A stretch of DNA of 64,000 bases from the NCBI RefSeq assembly GCF_015206815.1, contig NZ_JADEXZ010000010.1, positions 1-64,000 of the forward strand. The letters run 5' to 3'. The translations under genes were made by a program, and so were the position numbers. Shown in pieces: positions 1 to 8,290 of this stretch. The notes under the pieces are model-generated. The model worked only from the letters and a program-made list of their open reading frames with translations. It searched no databases and was not told the DNA's origin. Origin of the DNA: Fortiea sp. LEGE XX443. Its GTDB lineage: Bacteria > Cyanobacteriota > Cyanobacteriia > Cyanobacteriales > Nostocaceae. How positions within the stretch are numbered: position 1 is the stretch's first letter; every line of letters begins with the position of its first letter.

Positions 1-99
1 GGTCGCAAGGTAACAGATGAATTTAAGCAGATGATGGAAATTGTATTTGATGATTATTTACCGCAATGGAATTATACAGCAGTCCCGCAGACCTCATAA
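1..99 (+). CDS. C-terminal end of an unrecognised protein (5' end outside window)
   Basis: The frame is open from the first base and encodes 32 residues before TAA, ending WNYTAVPQTS. The piece is acidic and aromatic (DEFKQMMEIVFDDYLPQW). I do not recognise the family; a transposase tail is possible but unsupported. The next gene is convergent, so this is the end of a plus-strand unit. Confidence 0.5.
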   Translation, partial: GRKVTDEFKQMMEIVFDDYLPQWNYTAVPQTS

Positions 100-187
100 T
101 TCTGGATCTTATTTTATCCTCATTCCTTATATTGGCATGGGTGCTTTATTTATGCCTTATTGTACTAGATTATTCTAAATATTATTG

Positions 188-1603
188 TCAATTATCAAAC
201 CACCAAGGGTCTTTACTAGAGTTGGTTTTAATCAAAAAAGCTTTTTTCCGCAGAAACCGTTTTAAGGCTGCTGCACCCATGCGTGAACCTCCTAAACCGG
301 AGAATTTGAAGGCGTTTTTCTCACCTTCGTGCATGATAGCGGTGAGGGCGGCATCATTAATACTAATAGCACCTGCATCAATTTGTTGGGCAACGGCTAA
401 TGCTTCTGTTTCGGTTTCTGCAAACACCGCAGCACTCAGTCCATAAATTGAATCGTTGGCTAAATTCACTGCTTCTTCAACTGTGGCAAAAGCCATGACT
501 GGCATGATGGGGCCAAATGTCTCTTCAGTCATGACTTTCATAGTATGGTTAACTTCAGTCAATACTGTGGGACGACACCACAAGCCACCGCCTAATTCCT
601 CAATTTTCCCGCCGCAATGAATGACTGCACCTTTTTCGACAGCATCAAAGATATGTTCGTTAATAATTGCTGCTTGTCTTTCGGCAATAATCGGCCCTAT
701 TTCGCCACTTTCAACTGTAGGGTGGGCTAGTTGTAGGCGATGGGCTTTAGTGACAAGCTGATGATAAAACTTTTCAAATATAGGTTCTGCAACGTAAATT
801 CGCTCAATTGATAAACATGATTGTCCGGTGTTGACAACGGAACCCCACAAAATTGCTGATGTTGCTAATTCTAAGTTGGCTGATTCTAAAACGATCGCCG
901 GATCTTTGCCACCCAATTCTAAAAAAGCGGGAATAAACCGTTTAGCTGCGGCTTCTGCAACTTTGCGCCCAGTGGCGACACTACCTGTAAAGCATATTAA
1001 GTCTACATTGTCAATCAATGCGGCTCCAGTTTCTCCTGCACCTTCCACAAAACTTAAGATGTCGCGCAACGCGGGAACTGTATTAATTGCTGCGATGAGT
1101 GGGGCGATAAAGCGCGGCGCAATTTCACTGGGTTTAACAACTACAGCACAACCAGCCAGCAGTGCGGGAACAGTATCAATCATCGACAGCAACAGGGGAA
1201 AATTCCACGGACTAATTACCCCAACTAAGGGATAAGGGACTGATGTTTGTTGCAAGGCGATAAACGGGATGGAGGTATTTTTAGCTGAATCTTGCAATAA
1301 TTCTGGCGCTAAACTACACCAGCGATCGATGCTAGAAAAGAAAGAATCGATTTCCATTACCGATATAGACAATCTGCCTGTATCATTCATCAAAGCTTCT
1401 GTTAGCTTGTCGCGTTCAGACAAGATGGCTTGCTTCCATTCTTGCAAAGCTGCAACTCTCCTTTCTACCCCTAGTTTTTGCCAACGCACTTGCGCCCTTT
1501 TCGCCCGGTTACATTGCTGCGTTAGCAGTTTTGGCGGTGGTGGGATAATTACGTAGTCATATTTTCCTGTGCGCGGGTTACGGACTTCTATTGGTTTTGT
1601 CAT
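188..1603 (-). CDS. NAD(P)-dependent aldehyde dehydrogenase
   Basis: A 471-aa enzyme of the aldehyde dehydrogenase superfamily, which oxidises aldehydes to carboxylates with NAD(P)+ in the cytoplasm. Visible motifs are the NAD-binding PWNFP near residue 130, the VVKPSE stretch near 160, the ELGGKDP motif with general base Glu229, and GQSC with nucleophile Cys263. Length is typical for the short class-3-like members. It lies 102 bp downstream of the nitrilase-like gene on the same strand and is probably co-transcribed with it. The substrate cannot be read from sequence; fatty or apocarotenoid aldehydes are plausible because cyanobacterial relatives act on them, but that is inference. Confidence 0.88.
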   Translation of the reverse strand: MTKPIEVRNPRTGKYDYVIIPPPPKLLTQQCNRAKRAQVRWQKLGVERRVAALQEWKQAILSERDKLTEALMNDTGRLSISVMEIDSFFSSIDRWCSLAPELLQDSAKNTSIPFIALQQTSVPYPLVGVISPWNFPLLLSMIDTVPALLAGCAVVVKPSEIAPRFIAPLIAAINTVPALRDILSFVEGAGETGAALIDNVDLICFTGSVATGRKVAEAAAKRFIPAFLELGGKDPAIVLESANLELATSAILWGSVVNTGQSCLSIERIYVAEPIFEKFYHQLVTKAHRLQLAHPTVESGEIGPIIAERQAAIINEHIFDAVEKGAVIHCGGKIEELGGGLWCRPTVLTEVNHTMKVMTEETFGPIMPVMAFATVEEAVNLANDSIYGLSAAVFAETETEALAVAQQIDAGAISINDAALTAIMHEGEKNAFKFSGLGGSRMGAAALKRFLRKKAFLIKTNSSKDPWWFDN

Positions 1604-1705
1604 TGGTCATTTGTCAATAGTGCTGTTAGCGGTAGCGGGGCGTTCAGCCCGTATTGAGTGCTGAATGTTGAGTGTTGAGTATTCAATACGCCTCTTACAC
1701 CCACA

Positions 1706-2749
1706 TTAAATTACACCTAGTTGGGATAGATGTTCTATAGCCTTTTGCTGTGTTTGGATGAAATGTCTGCGGTCTATATCTTGATCCAGCATAGTGTTTG
1801 CTGGGTAAAATTGCGCCTGACTGTAACTTTGAGCGTATAATTCAAATCGCTGGCGGGAGAGTAAATTATTTAACCCTGGACGACGGCGATCGCGTTTTAA
1901 TGCAGCTAAATCTATTTCTGCAAAAGCAGCCATACTTTCACCTGCACCTGTTTCTGCTAATACGATTCCGCGATAGTCAATAATTTTTGAACCCCCATCA
2001 ACGGAAGCAATGGGGATAGGGCTATTAGCTAGACCTGCTGTATTAGATGAAACAACGTAAGCCATATTCTCGACAGCGCGAGAAATTTTCGCCGCGTCTT
2101 TAGGTGTGAGGTTTTTGCTGTAAATTTCTGAGGTGGAATGCAGAAATATTTCTGCACCGCGCATCGCTAAACACCTCGCCACTTCTGGGTATAAAATTTC
2201 TTCGGAAGCTAAAGCTGCTAAATTGCCAATTGCTGTTTTCGCAACAGGAAAAACACCTTCTAAACCGTAACAGTCAAGATATTTATCCCAAACATCATGG
2301 GGTGTGGGTGCAAATAAAGAATTTAGCCGCCGATACCGCAAGACAATATCACCAGAGGGGTCAATCACAAAGCAGGTTTGAAAGTACAAGCTGGGAAAAT
2401 TGGGGTCGAGTTCGTAGGCGTTACCCGCTAAAAATATTTGATGTTTTTGGGTAATTTTACCAAGTGCTTCATATTCTGCACCGTGCATTTCTATACAAGC
2501 TTTTTCTCCCCACACAGCCAAAGGTTCCCCCATCGGGAAACCTGTGAGGAAATATTCTGGTAGGACAATTAACCGACAGTCAAAACCAATAAAAGCAATA
2601 CTAGCGGCGATTTGTTGTGCCAAGCGGTTGATAGTATGATGTATCATCACCTGGGCTTGTTGGCGATCGCTTGCTTGATTCACAGCATGGCAAGTAACTT
2701 GCAGTGCCAAAGCGCGGTATGATTCAATGCGATTTATGGTATCTGCCAT
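1706..2749 (-). CDS. Nitrilase-superfamily protein lacking catalytic Cys and Lys
   Basis: A 347-aa carbon-nitrogen hydrolase fold protein. The catalytic Glu motif (VLPEYF, Glu65) and the tail of the active-site motif (YPEVARCLAMRGAEI) are clear. The Lys position reads RYRRLN (Arg141), and the residue that should be the nucleophilic Cys is Ser182 in LASEEILYPE; the codon is TCC on the minus strand. Known nitrilases need Glu-Lys-Cys, so this is probably a non-hydrolytic or altered-chemistry member. It is first in a two-gene unit with the aldehyde dehydrogenase, which suggests a shared aldehyde/amide or signalling role. The fold call is firm, the function is not. Confidence 0.8.
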   Translation of the reverse strand: MADTINRIESYRALALQVTCHAVNQASDRQQAQVMIHHTINRLAQQIAASIAFIGFDCRLIVLPEYFLTGFPMGEPLAVWGEKACIEMHGAEYEALGKITQKHQIFLAGNAYELDPNFPSLYFQTCFVIDPSGDIVLRYRRLNSLFAPTPHDVWDKYLDCYGLEGVFPVAKTAIGNLAALASEEILYPEVARCLAMRGAEIFLHSTSEIYSKNLTPKDAAKISRAVENMAYVVSSNTAGLANSPIPIASVDGGSKIIDYRGIVLAETGAGESMAAFAEIDLAALKRDRRRPGLNNLLSRQRFELYAQSYSQAQFYPANTMLDQDIDRRHFIQTQQKAIEHLSQLGVI

Positions 2750-2823
2750 GCTGTTTGCTATTCAAAAACGCCTCACTATCAATTTACTAGGATATGCGGC
2801 AATACAGTTTAGCTAATACTTAA

Positions 2824-3093
2824 AATCTGACTTGTAAATTAAACTTTGCGTTACTTTTTCGCTCTAAGAGAATATTTGAAAAGTCGAAAAGTATATTCAG
2901 AACACCTATCCAAACCTCTCCCCATATTTCCGAAGAAACTTTATATGAGCTTAGATTATATCAAGAAATTCATGATCACTTTGACAAACTTACCAACTTG
3001 CTGAAAGGAATAAATACTTTGAGCTCAGACATTCATAACCAATCAGGATTTGAAGAATTGCAACAAGCGATCGCACTTCGTTTAAATGAATAA
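2824..3093 (+). pseudogene. Coding-like remnant without a start codon
   Basis: An open frame of about 89 codons ends at TAA 3091-3093. Its second half reads like real protein (EETLYELRLYQEIHDHF, then DKLTNLLKGINTL and GFEELQQAIALRLNE), helical and charged. No ATG or credible alternative start lies in frame, and the first third reads poorly. It could be the tail of a gene whose 5' part has decayed or shifted frame. The remaining bases between the nitrilase-like gene and the response regulator show nothing else clear. Confidence 0.35.
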
Positions 3094-3265
3094 GAACGAT
3101 AAATTTAGTAATACTTTTGTTACAAAAATTATGATTTTGCTAACATGACAGATATTTTCCATAAATTAATCATGCGATCGCACTATCCCTTCTCTTTAGG
3201 TAAACTATACGCGGTGTCAATATCACACGGTATACTGAGTATTATCCAAGAGGCTGCATCATACT

Positions 3266-3934
3266 ATGAATCGAATACTGATTGCTGAAGACGAAATACG
3301 CATAGCAGCTTTTATCGAAAAAGGATTGCGTTCTCACGGTTTTACAACCACCGTAGCGAGTGATGCTCATGCTGCTACTAATATGGCATTAAGTAGTTAT
3401 TTTGACTTAATGATTTTAGATTTAGGGCTTCCTGGTAAAGATGGCTTGAATGTATTAGAAGAACTGCGCGGTCAAGGAGAAAATTTGCCAGTAATTATTT
3501 TAACAGCCCGTGATAACATTCAAGATAAAATTGCTGGGTTTGAAGCTGGTGCAGACGACTATATCACAAAACCTTTTCGATTTGAAGAATTGCTAGTTAG
3601 AGTCAAAGCTAGGTTGCGTAACAGCAATAACAGCCAAGCTAACGATGAGTTGTTGCTTCAGGCTGGTAATATAGTTTTAGATTTGCGATCGCGCAAAGTA
3701 AAAGTTGGCAAAAATATAATTGAACTACCAGCGCGGGAATTTACCCTTGCAGAAACCTTCTTCCGCCATCCTGGACAAGTTTTAAGCCGCGAACAATTAT
3801 TAGATAGAGTATGGGGTTACGATTATGAGCCAGGTTCTAATATTGTTGATGTTTATGTTGGCTATTTGCGAAAAAAACTAGGCAGTGATTTAATTGAAAC
3901 CGTCCGAGGTATGGGTTATCGGCTAAAAATGTGA
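3266..3934 (+). CDS. OmpR/PhoB-family DNA-binding response regulator
   Basis: A 222-aa two-component regulator. The N-terminal receiver (residues 1-118) has the acidic pair Glu8/Asp9, phospho-acceptor Asp52 in ILDLGLPGKDG, Thr80 and Lys102 in TKPF. The C-terminal winged helix (about 128-220) ends with the typical VDVYVGYLRKKL and ETVRGMGYRL. It is followed after 39 bp by its histidine kinase. It presumably binds direct repeats; a candidate pair lies at 5621-5642 in front of the glycosyltransferase genes. The signal sensed is unknown. Confidence 0.93.
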   Translation: MNRILIAEDEIRIAAFIEKGLRSHGFTTTVASDAHAATNMALSSYFDLMILDLGLPGKDGLNVLEELRGQGENLPVIILTARDNIQDKIAGFEAGADDYITKPFRFEELLVRVKARLRNSNNSQANDELLLQAGNIVLDLRSRKVKVGKNIIELPAREFTLAETFFRHPGQVLSREQLLDRVWGYDYEPGSNIVDVYVGYLRKKLGSDLIETVRGMGYRLKM

Positions 3935-3973
3935 TAGTTTTAATAAAAAAGCAATAAAATAAGATTTCGAGAA

Positions 3974-5536
3974 ATGTGGCGAAATCAGAGTAACAGACAA
4001 CTAGCCCCTAAAGCATATCTAATCAGAGGATTTTTTTGGTCTACACGTAATCGAATTCTTTTCTGGTATACCATAATTTTATGCTTTATTTTTGTGGGTT
4101 TCATCCCGGCTTTTCGGCAAGTTCTATATGCACGAGTTAATAGTCGTGTGTATAGTGAACTATATGAAAAGATGAAAATATTTGAAGAGTTACTCTATGG
4201 TGAATCTCAAACATTTGATACTTTTGCATATTTTAAATATAACGCTATAAATCGCATCAGAATGTCTGACAAACGTCTGATTAAACCGCCACAAAATTCA
4301 GAAGAACTACGAGAATTTTTTGATGCGTTTTTAGGCAATCAAATTCCGGAAGATGATACATTTTTAATTGTATTATGGAAGGGTAACTTTTATAAATCCA
4401 GTCCGAGAGCTAGGCCAAAAGAATTAAGTAGCGATTCAAAACTGATTCAATATTGGACAACCTTAACTAAAGGAGAACAAGGAGAAAAAATAATTCCTGG
4501 GAGTAGTATTGACAGCATTATTTATCTTGCTAAACCTGTGACATTAAACGGTAAAAGTATGGCGGTGTTTGCCATTGCACACACCACAGCAGGTGAACGG
4601 GGAGAAGTTTTAGAAGCTGTCACAGTCATTATTCAACTAAGTGCAGGTGTTTTGATTTTAGCTTTAGTGTTGGCTTGGGTTACTTCAGGAAAAATTCTCG
4701 CACCCTTGCGCTTGTTAGCTCAAACTACTCGTAATATTAGCGAATTAGAGTTAAATCAACGCATTTTTGTAGATGGAAAAGGAGAACTTGCAGAACTAGC
4801 AACTACTTTTAATGACATGATGGATAGGTTGCAAACTGCCTTCATCAGTCAGCGTAATTTTATTAATGATGCTGGACACGAATTACGAACTCCCATTACA
4901 ATTATTCGGGGTCATTTAGAGTTGATGGGAGATGACCCACAAGAAATTCAAGAAACTCTAGCACTAGTAATGGATGAGCTAGAACGGATGAATCGACTGG
5001 TCAATGACCTAATCTTACTAGCAAAAGCCGAGCAATCTGATTTTTTACTGTTAGAAACAGTTGATGTTCGCAGTTTCACCGAAGAATTGTTTGTCAAAAT
5101 TAAAGCTTTAGGCGATCGCAACTGGCAACTTCAAAGCACAGCTAAAGGTAAAATAGTCGCAGACCGCCAACGTCTAACTCAGGCTGTGATGAATTTGGTA
5201 CAAAACGCCACGCAACATACAAAAAATACCGATACAATTACTATTGGTTCAGCTATTTACCTAAATAAAGTCAAGTTTTGGGTACATGATACCGGCGAAG
5301 GTATTGCCAAAGCCGACCAACAAAGAATTTTTCAGCGTTTTGCTCGTGCTGTCAATAGCCGTCGTCGTTCGGAAGGTTCTGGTTTAGGGTTATCTATTGT
5401 GCAAGCCATTGTAGAAGCTCATGGCGGCAAAGTCATCCTTGCAAGCCAACTGGGAGCAGGAGCCACGTTTACGATATTATTACCTTTGGAAGCATTTCAA
5501 GAGAAAAGTTTAGATGAAATTAGCCGCAGAATGTAG
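3974..5536 (+). CDS. Membrane sensor histidine kinase
   Basis: A 520-aa kinase, cognate partner of the upstream regulator by adjacency. There is one membrane helix near residues 27-52, an extracytoplasmic sensor of about 150 residues with no recognised fold, and a second helix near 218-238. HAMP follows at about 240-290. The dimerisation domain has His302 in NDAGHELRTP. The ATPase domain has the N box (MNLVQNATQHT), G1 (VHDTGEGI) and G2 (EGSGLGLSIV). All catalytic boxes are intact. The start codon has only a weak ribosome site, so a slightly later start is possible. Confidence 0.92.
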   Translation: MWRNQSNRQLAPKAYLIRGFFWSTRNRILFWYTIILCFIFVGFIPAFRQVLYARVNSRVYSELYEKMKIFEELLYGESQTFDTFAYFKYNAINRIRMSDKRLIKPPQNSEELREFFDAFLGNQIPEDDTFLIVLWKGNFYKSSPRARPKELSSDSKLIQYWTTLTKGEQGEKIIPGSSIDSIIYLAKPVTLNGKSMAVFAIAHTTAGERGEVLEAVTVIIQLSAGVLILALVLAWVTSGKILAPLRLLAQTTRNISELELNQRIFVDGKGELAELATTFNDMMDRLQTAFISQRNFINDAGHELRTPITIIRGHLELMGDDPQEIQETLALVMDELERMNRLVNDLILLAKAEQSDFLLLETVDVRSFTEELFVKIKALGDRNWQLQSTAKGKIVADRQRLTQAVMNLVQNATQHTKNTDTITIGSAIYLNKVKFWVHDTGEGIAKADQQRIFQRFARAVNSRRRSEGSGLGLSIVQAIVEAHGGKVILASQLGAGATFTILLPLEAFQEKSLDEISRRM

Positions 5537-5620
5537 ATGCAGTAGCGGCTTTCCACAAGGTACAAAGATATAGACGCACCATCAATCATCAAATCATGGT
5601 GGATGATCATAAGAACCTTC

Positions 5621-5642
5621 TCATAAAAGTTTCATAAAGAAT
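5621..5642 (+). promoter_or_regulatory. Candidate OmpR/PhoB-type direct-repeat operator
   Basis: Two 11-bp direct repeats, TCATAAAAGTT and TCATAAAGAAT, lie back to back. This is the half-site length and spacing bound by OmpR/PhoB-class regulators, and the text is close to the enterobacterial Pho half-site. A looser third match (TCATAAGAACC) starts at 5607. The repeat sits about 75 bp ahead of the first glycosyltransferase gene and just after the regulator/kinase pair. Binding by that regulator is inference. Confidence 0.4.
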
Positions 5643-5715
5643 TCACCTGCATCAGTAATTCTTAGTATTAGAAAGAAAAGATCAATACTGATGTTTTTGT
5701 CATGGGGTAAAAATT

Positions 5716-6948
5716 ATGCGACTGCTAGTATATTCCCACGACACATATGGACTGGGTAACATTCGCCGAATGTTAGCTATCTGTGAACACTTACTCAGCG
5801 AAATTCCTGAACTCACGATTTTGCTGCTGTCAGGTTCACCTATGCTGCAAGGGTTTCGCTTACCCAAAGGTCTAGATTACATTAAACTTCCTTGCCTGAA
5901 CAGAGGCAAAACGGGTGAAGTTGCTGTAAAGTATCTGGATATGGGTATTGAAGAGACGATAAGATTGCGATCGCAATTGATTCTCTCAGCTGCAATTAAT
6001 TTTCAACCAGACTTATTTCTTGTTGATAAAAAACCCTACGGTGTCAAAAACGAATTAGCTGACACGATTAATTATTTTCATAGAGAACTTCCCGAAACTA
6101 AGTTAGTTCTTTTATTACGCGATATTCTTGATTCTCCTGAAGCAACTATCGCTGAGTGGCAAAAAAATGGCTATTATATAGCTTTAGAAAAGTACTACCA
6201 TCAAGTTTTAATAGTCGGAACACTAGAAGTTTTTGATACTGTTAAAGAATACCAATTTTCGCCGATTCTTACCCAAAAATCTCGTTACTGCGGTTATATC
6301 AGTCGTAATCCAGGGTTAAAATCACTGGAAATTATTCGAGAAGAATTGCAAGTATCGCCACAAGAACATTTGATTCTAGTTACTCCTGGCGGCGGTGAAG
6401 ATGGTTACGAATTAGTTGAAATTTATCTGGCTGCACTTCAGTTATTACCCGCCGCAAATCACTGTAAAAGTTTAATCATTTGTGGCCCAGAAATGCCCAT
6501 AAATCAAAAGCAACTAATTTATCAAGCTGCCAACAATTATCCTCAAGTACAAATTGGGGAATTTACAGATGATTTGATGAGTTACATTCAAGCGGCAGAT
6601 GTCATAGTTTCAATGGCTGGTTATAACACAGTTTGTGAAATATTATCTGCAAATAAACCTGCTGTACTTATTCCACGTTGTCAACCATCAAAAGAGCAAT
6701 TAATTCGCACTCAAGCAATGGATAAATTAGGTTTATTTCCTGCGATTTATCCTGAAAACTTTAACCCTAATAAATTGAAAAATTTACTAATACATCAGTT
6801 AAATAATCCGCGAATACCTGAATTTGTATTTAGCATGAATGGTTTAGGTAACGTTAAATATTACATTCATTTACTACTAATCCAAACAAAATGTGAACGT
6901 CAAATTAATAAAGCCAATAGAACACTTACCTTAGCTATGAGCAAATGA
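5716..6948 (+). CDS. MurG-like (GT-B) glycosyltransferase
   Basis: A 410-aa GT-B fold protein. It opens with MRLLVYSHDTYGLGN, the N-terminal loop seen in GT28/MurG-like enzymes, and carries a glycine loop (VTPGGGEDGYEL) near residue 220. The sugar-nucleotide region (AADVIVSMAGYNTVCEIL, then KPAVLIPRC) lies near 295-325. It resembles predicted glycosyltransferases of COG4671. It overlaps the next gene by 4 bp (ATGA), so the two are translationally coupled. Donor and acceptor are unknown; by context it probably builds a surface glycan or glycolipid. Confidence 0.8.
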   Translation: MRLLVYSHDTYGLGNIRRMLAICEHLLSEIPELTILLLSGSPMLQGFRLPKGLDYIKLPCLNRGKTGEVAVKYLDMGIEETIRLRSQLILSAAINFQPDLFLVDKKPYGVKNELADTINYFHRELPETKLVLLLRDILDSPEATIAEWQKNGYYIALEKYYHQVLIVGTLEVFDTVKEYQFSPILTQKSRYCGYISRNPGLKSLEIIREELQVSPQEHLILVTPGGGEDGYELVEIYLAALQLLPAANHCKSLIICGPEMPINQKQLIYQAANNYPQVQIGEFTDDLMSYIQAADVIVSMAGYNTVCEILSANKPAVLIPRCQPSKEQLIRTQAMDKLGLFPAIYPENFNPNKLKNLLIHQLNNPRIPEFVFSMNGLGNVKYYIHLLLIQTKCERQINKANRTLTLAMSK

Positions 6949-8132
6949 AAAAAATCATGTTTTATTGCCAGTACCTTAGTGGTATGGGGCATTTAGTTAG
7001 AAGCACAGAAATAGTGCGGAGTTTAGTTAAACATTTTCAGGTTTATTTTATTAATGGCGGCCCGGCGATCGCTGGTTTTGAAATGCCTCCACAGGTAGAA
7101 TTAATTAGACTACCTGCACTATGGTTAGAAAATGGGGAATTTACAGTTGGCGATAGTTGCCAAAGTGTGGAAACAGTCAAGGAATCTAGAAAAAATCTTT
7201 TGATTTCTGAATTTGATAGAATCAAGCCGGATTGTTTAATCACTGAATTTTTTCCCTTTGGTAGACATAAGTTAATCTTTGAATTACTTCCTTTAGTTGA
7301 ACATATTAAAAATATAAGTCCGAACACAAAAATTATTTGTAGTTTACGTGATGTTATTGGTAAGGAAACTGAACCGCAGGAAGAAGAAACTATTTGCGAT
7401 TTGATGAATCGCTATTTTGATTTGTTACTATTTCACGCTGATTCTAAATTTCAGCAATTTTCCGAAAGTTTTGCTAGATACAGAGATATTAAAAGTGAAG
7501 TTATTCACACTGGGTTTGTGACTCAAGCTGTAAAAGCCAATATTGATAATCAGCAATTATGGGGTGAGATAAATCCAAATACTGCCAAAATTTTAGTCAG
7601 CGTCGGTGGCGGGAGAATTGGTTATGAACTTTTAGAAACTGTAGTAGTAGCAAGTTCAAATCTATCTCAAATAACACCACATATTATCAAGATATTTACT
7701 GGCCCTTTTATGCCAGAAGATAAGATAAAACAATTAAAACAAATTTCGGGCGATTGCAGTAATATTCAAATTGAAACATACACTTGCAAATTGCTGGAAT
7801 ATATGCAAACAGCAGATATTTCCCTCAGTTTAAGTGGTTACAATACTACAATGAATATTTTGAGTACGGGTGTGCGTGCCATTGTTGTGCCAATTGGACA
7901 TGAACAACAAGATAAAGAACAGTTAGTTAGAACTCATAAATTAGAGCAATTGGGCATTGTTAATTATATTCTCCCTCAAGATTTAACAGCATCATATTTA
8001 GCAGAAAAAATCGTTACTAATTTAAATAAAAATAGAAAATTACATCAAAATAATTTTGAGTTGAATGGTGCTAATAAAACCGCCTGTTTCTTAAAAAGTT
8101 ACTTAGAAAGAGTCAAATTATTAGCTTTATAG
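6945..8132 (+). CDS. MurG-like (GT-B) glycosyltransferase, paralogue of the preceding gene
   Basis: A 395-aa protein with the same architecture as its upstream neighbour: an N-terminal YCQYLSGMGHLVRS loop, a central SVGGGRIGYEL glycine loop near residue 220, and a C-terminal ADISLSLSGYNTTMNIL plus AIVVPIGHEQQDKEQ segment. The two are diverged paralogues and may add successive sugars or form a heterodimer; both ideas are inference. The following 158 bp hold only filler sequence before the ABC transporter gene. Confidence 0.8.
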   Translation: MKKIMFYCQYLSGMGHLVRSTEIVRSLVKHFQVYFINGGPAIAGFEMPPQVELIRLPALWLENGEFTVGDSCQSVETVKESRKNLLISEFDRIKPDCLITEFFPFGRHKLIFELLPLVEHIKNISPNTKIICSLRDVIGKETEPQEEETICDLMNRYFDLLLFHADSKFQQFSESFARYRDIKSEVIHTGFVTQAVKANIDNQQLWGEINPNTAKILVSVGGGRIGYELLETVVVASSNLSQITPHIIKIFTGPFMPEDKIKQLKQISGDCSNIQIETYTCKLLEYMQTADISLSLSGYNTTMNILSTGVRAIVVPIGHEQQDKEQLVRTHKLEQLGIVNYILPQDLTASYLAEKIVTNLNKNRKLHQNNFELNGANKTACFLKSYLERVKLLAL

Positions 8133-8290
8133 AGGCGACAAAACCTCCGCGTAACTTTGCGCTAAAAACAAGAAATTAAAAACGAACCGCATTCGCGTAG
8201 CGTCTCCCCTTGGGAGAAGGACGCAAAGACCACAAAGAAATAAAAAGAATGGTATGTTGAGTCGATTTTTTACACAAGGAGAGATAATTA

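Noticed and set aside
66-446. 126-codon plus-strand frame near the window start
   Set aside because: Mostly antisense to the aldehyde dehydrogenase, whose motifs are complete.
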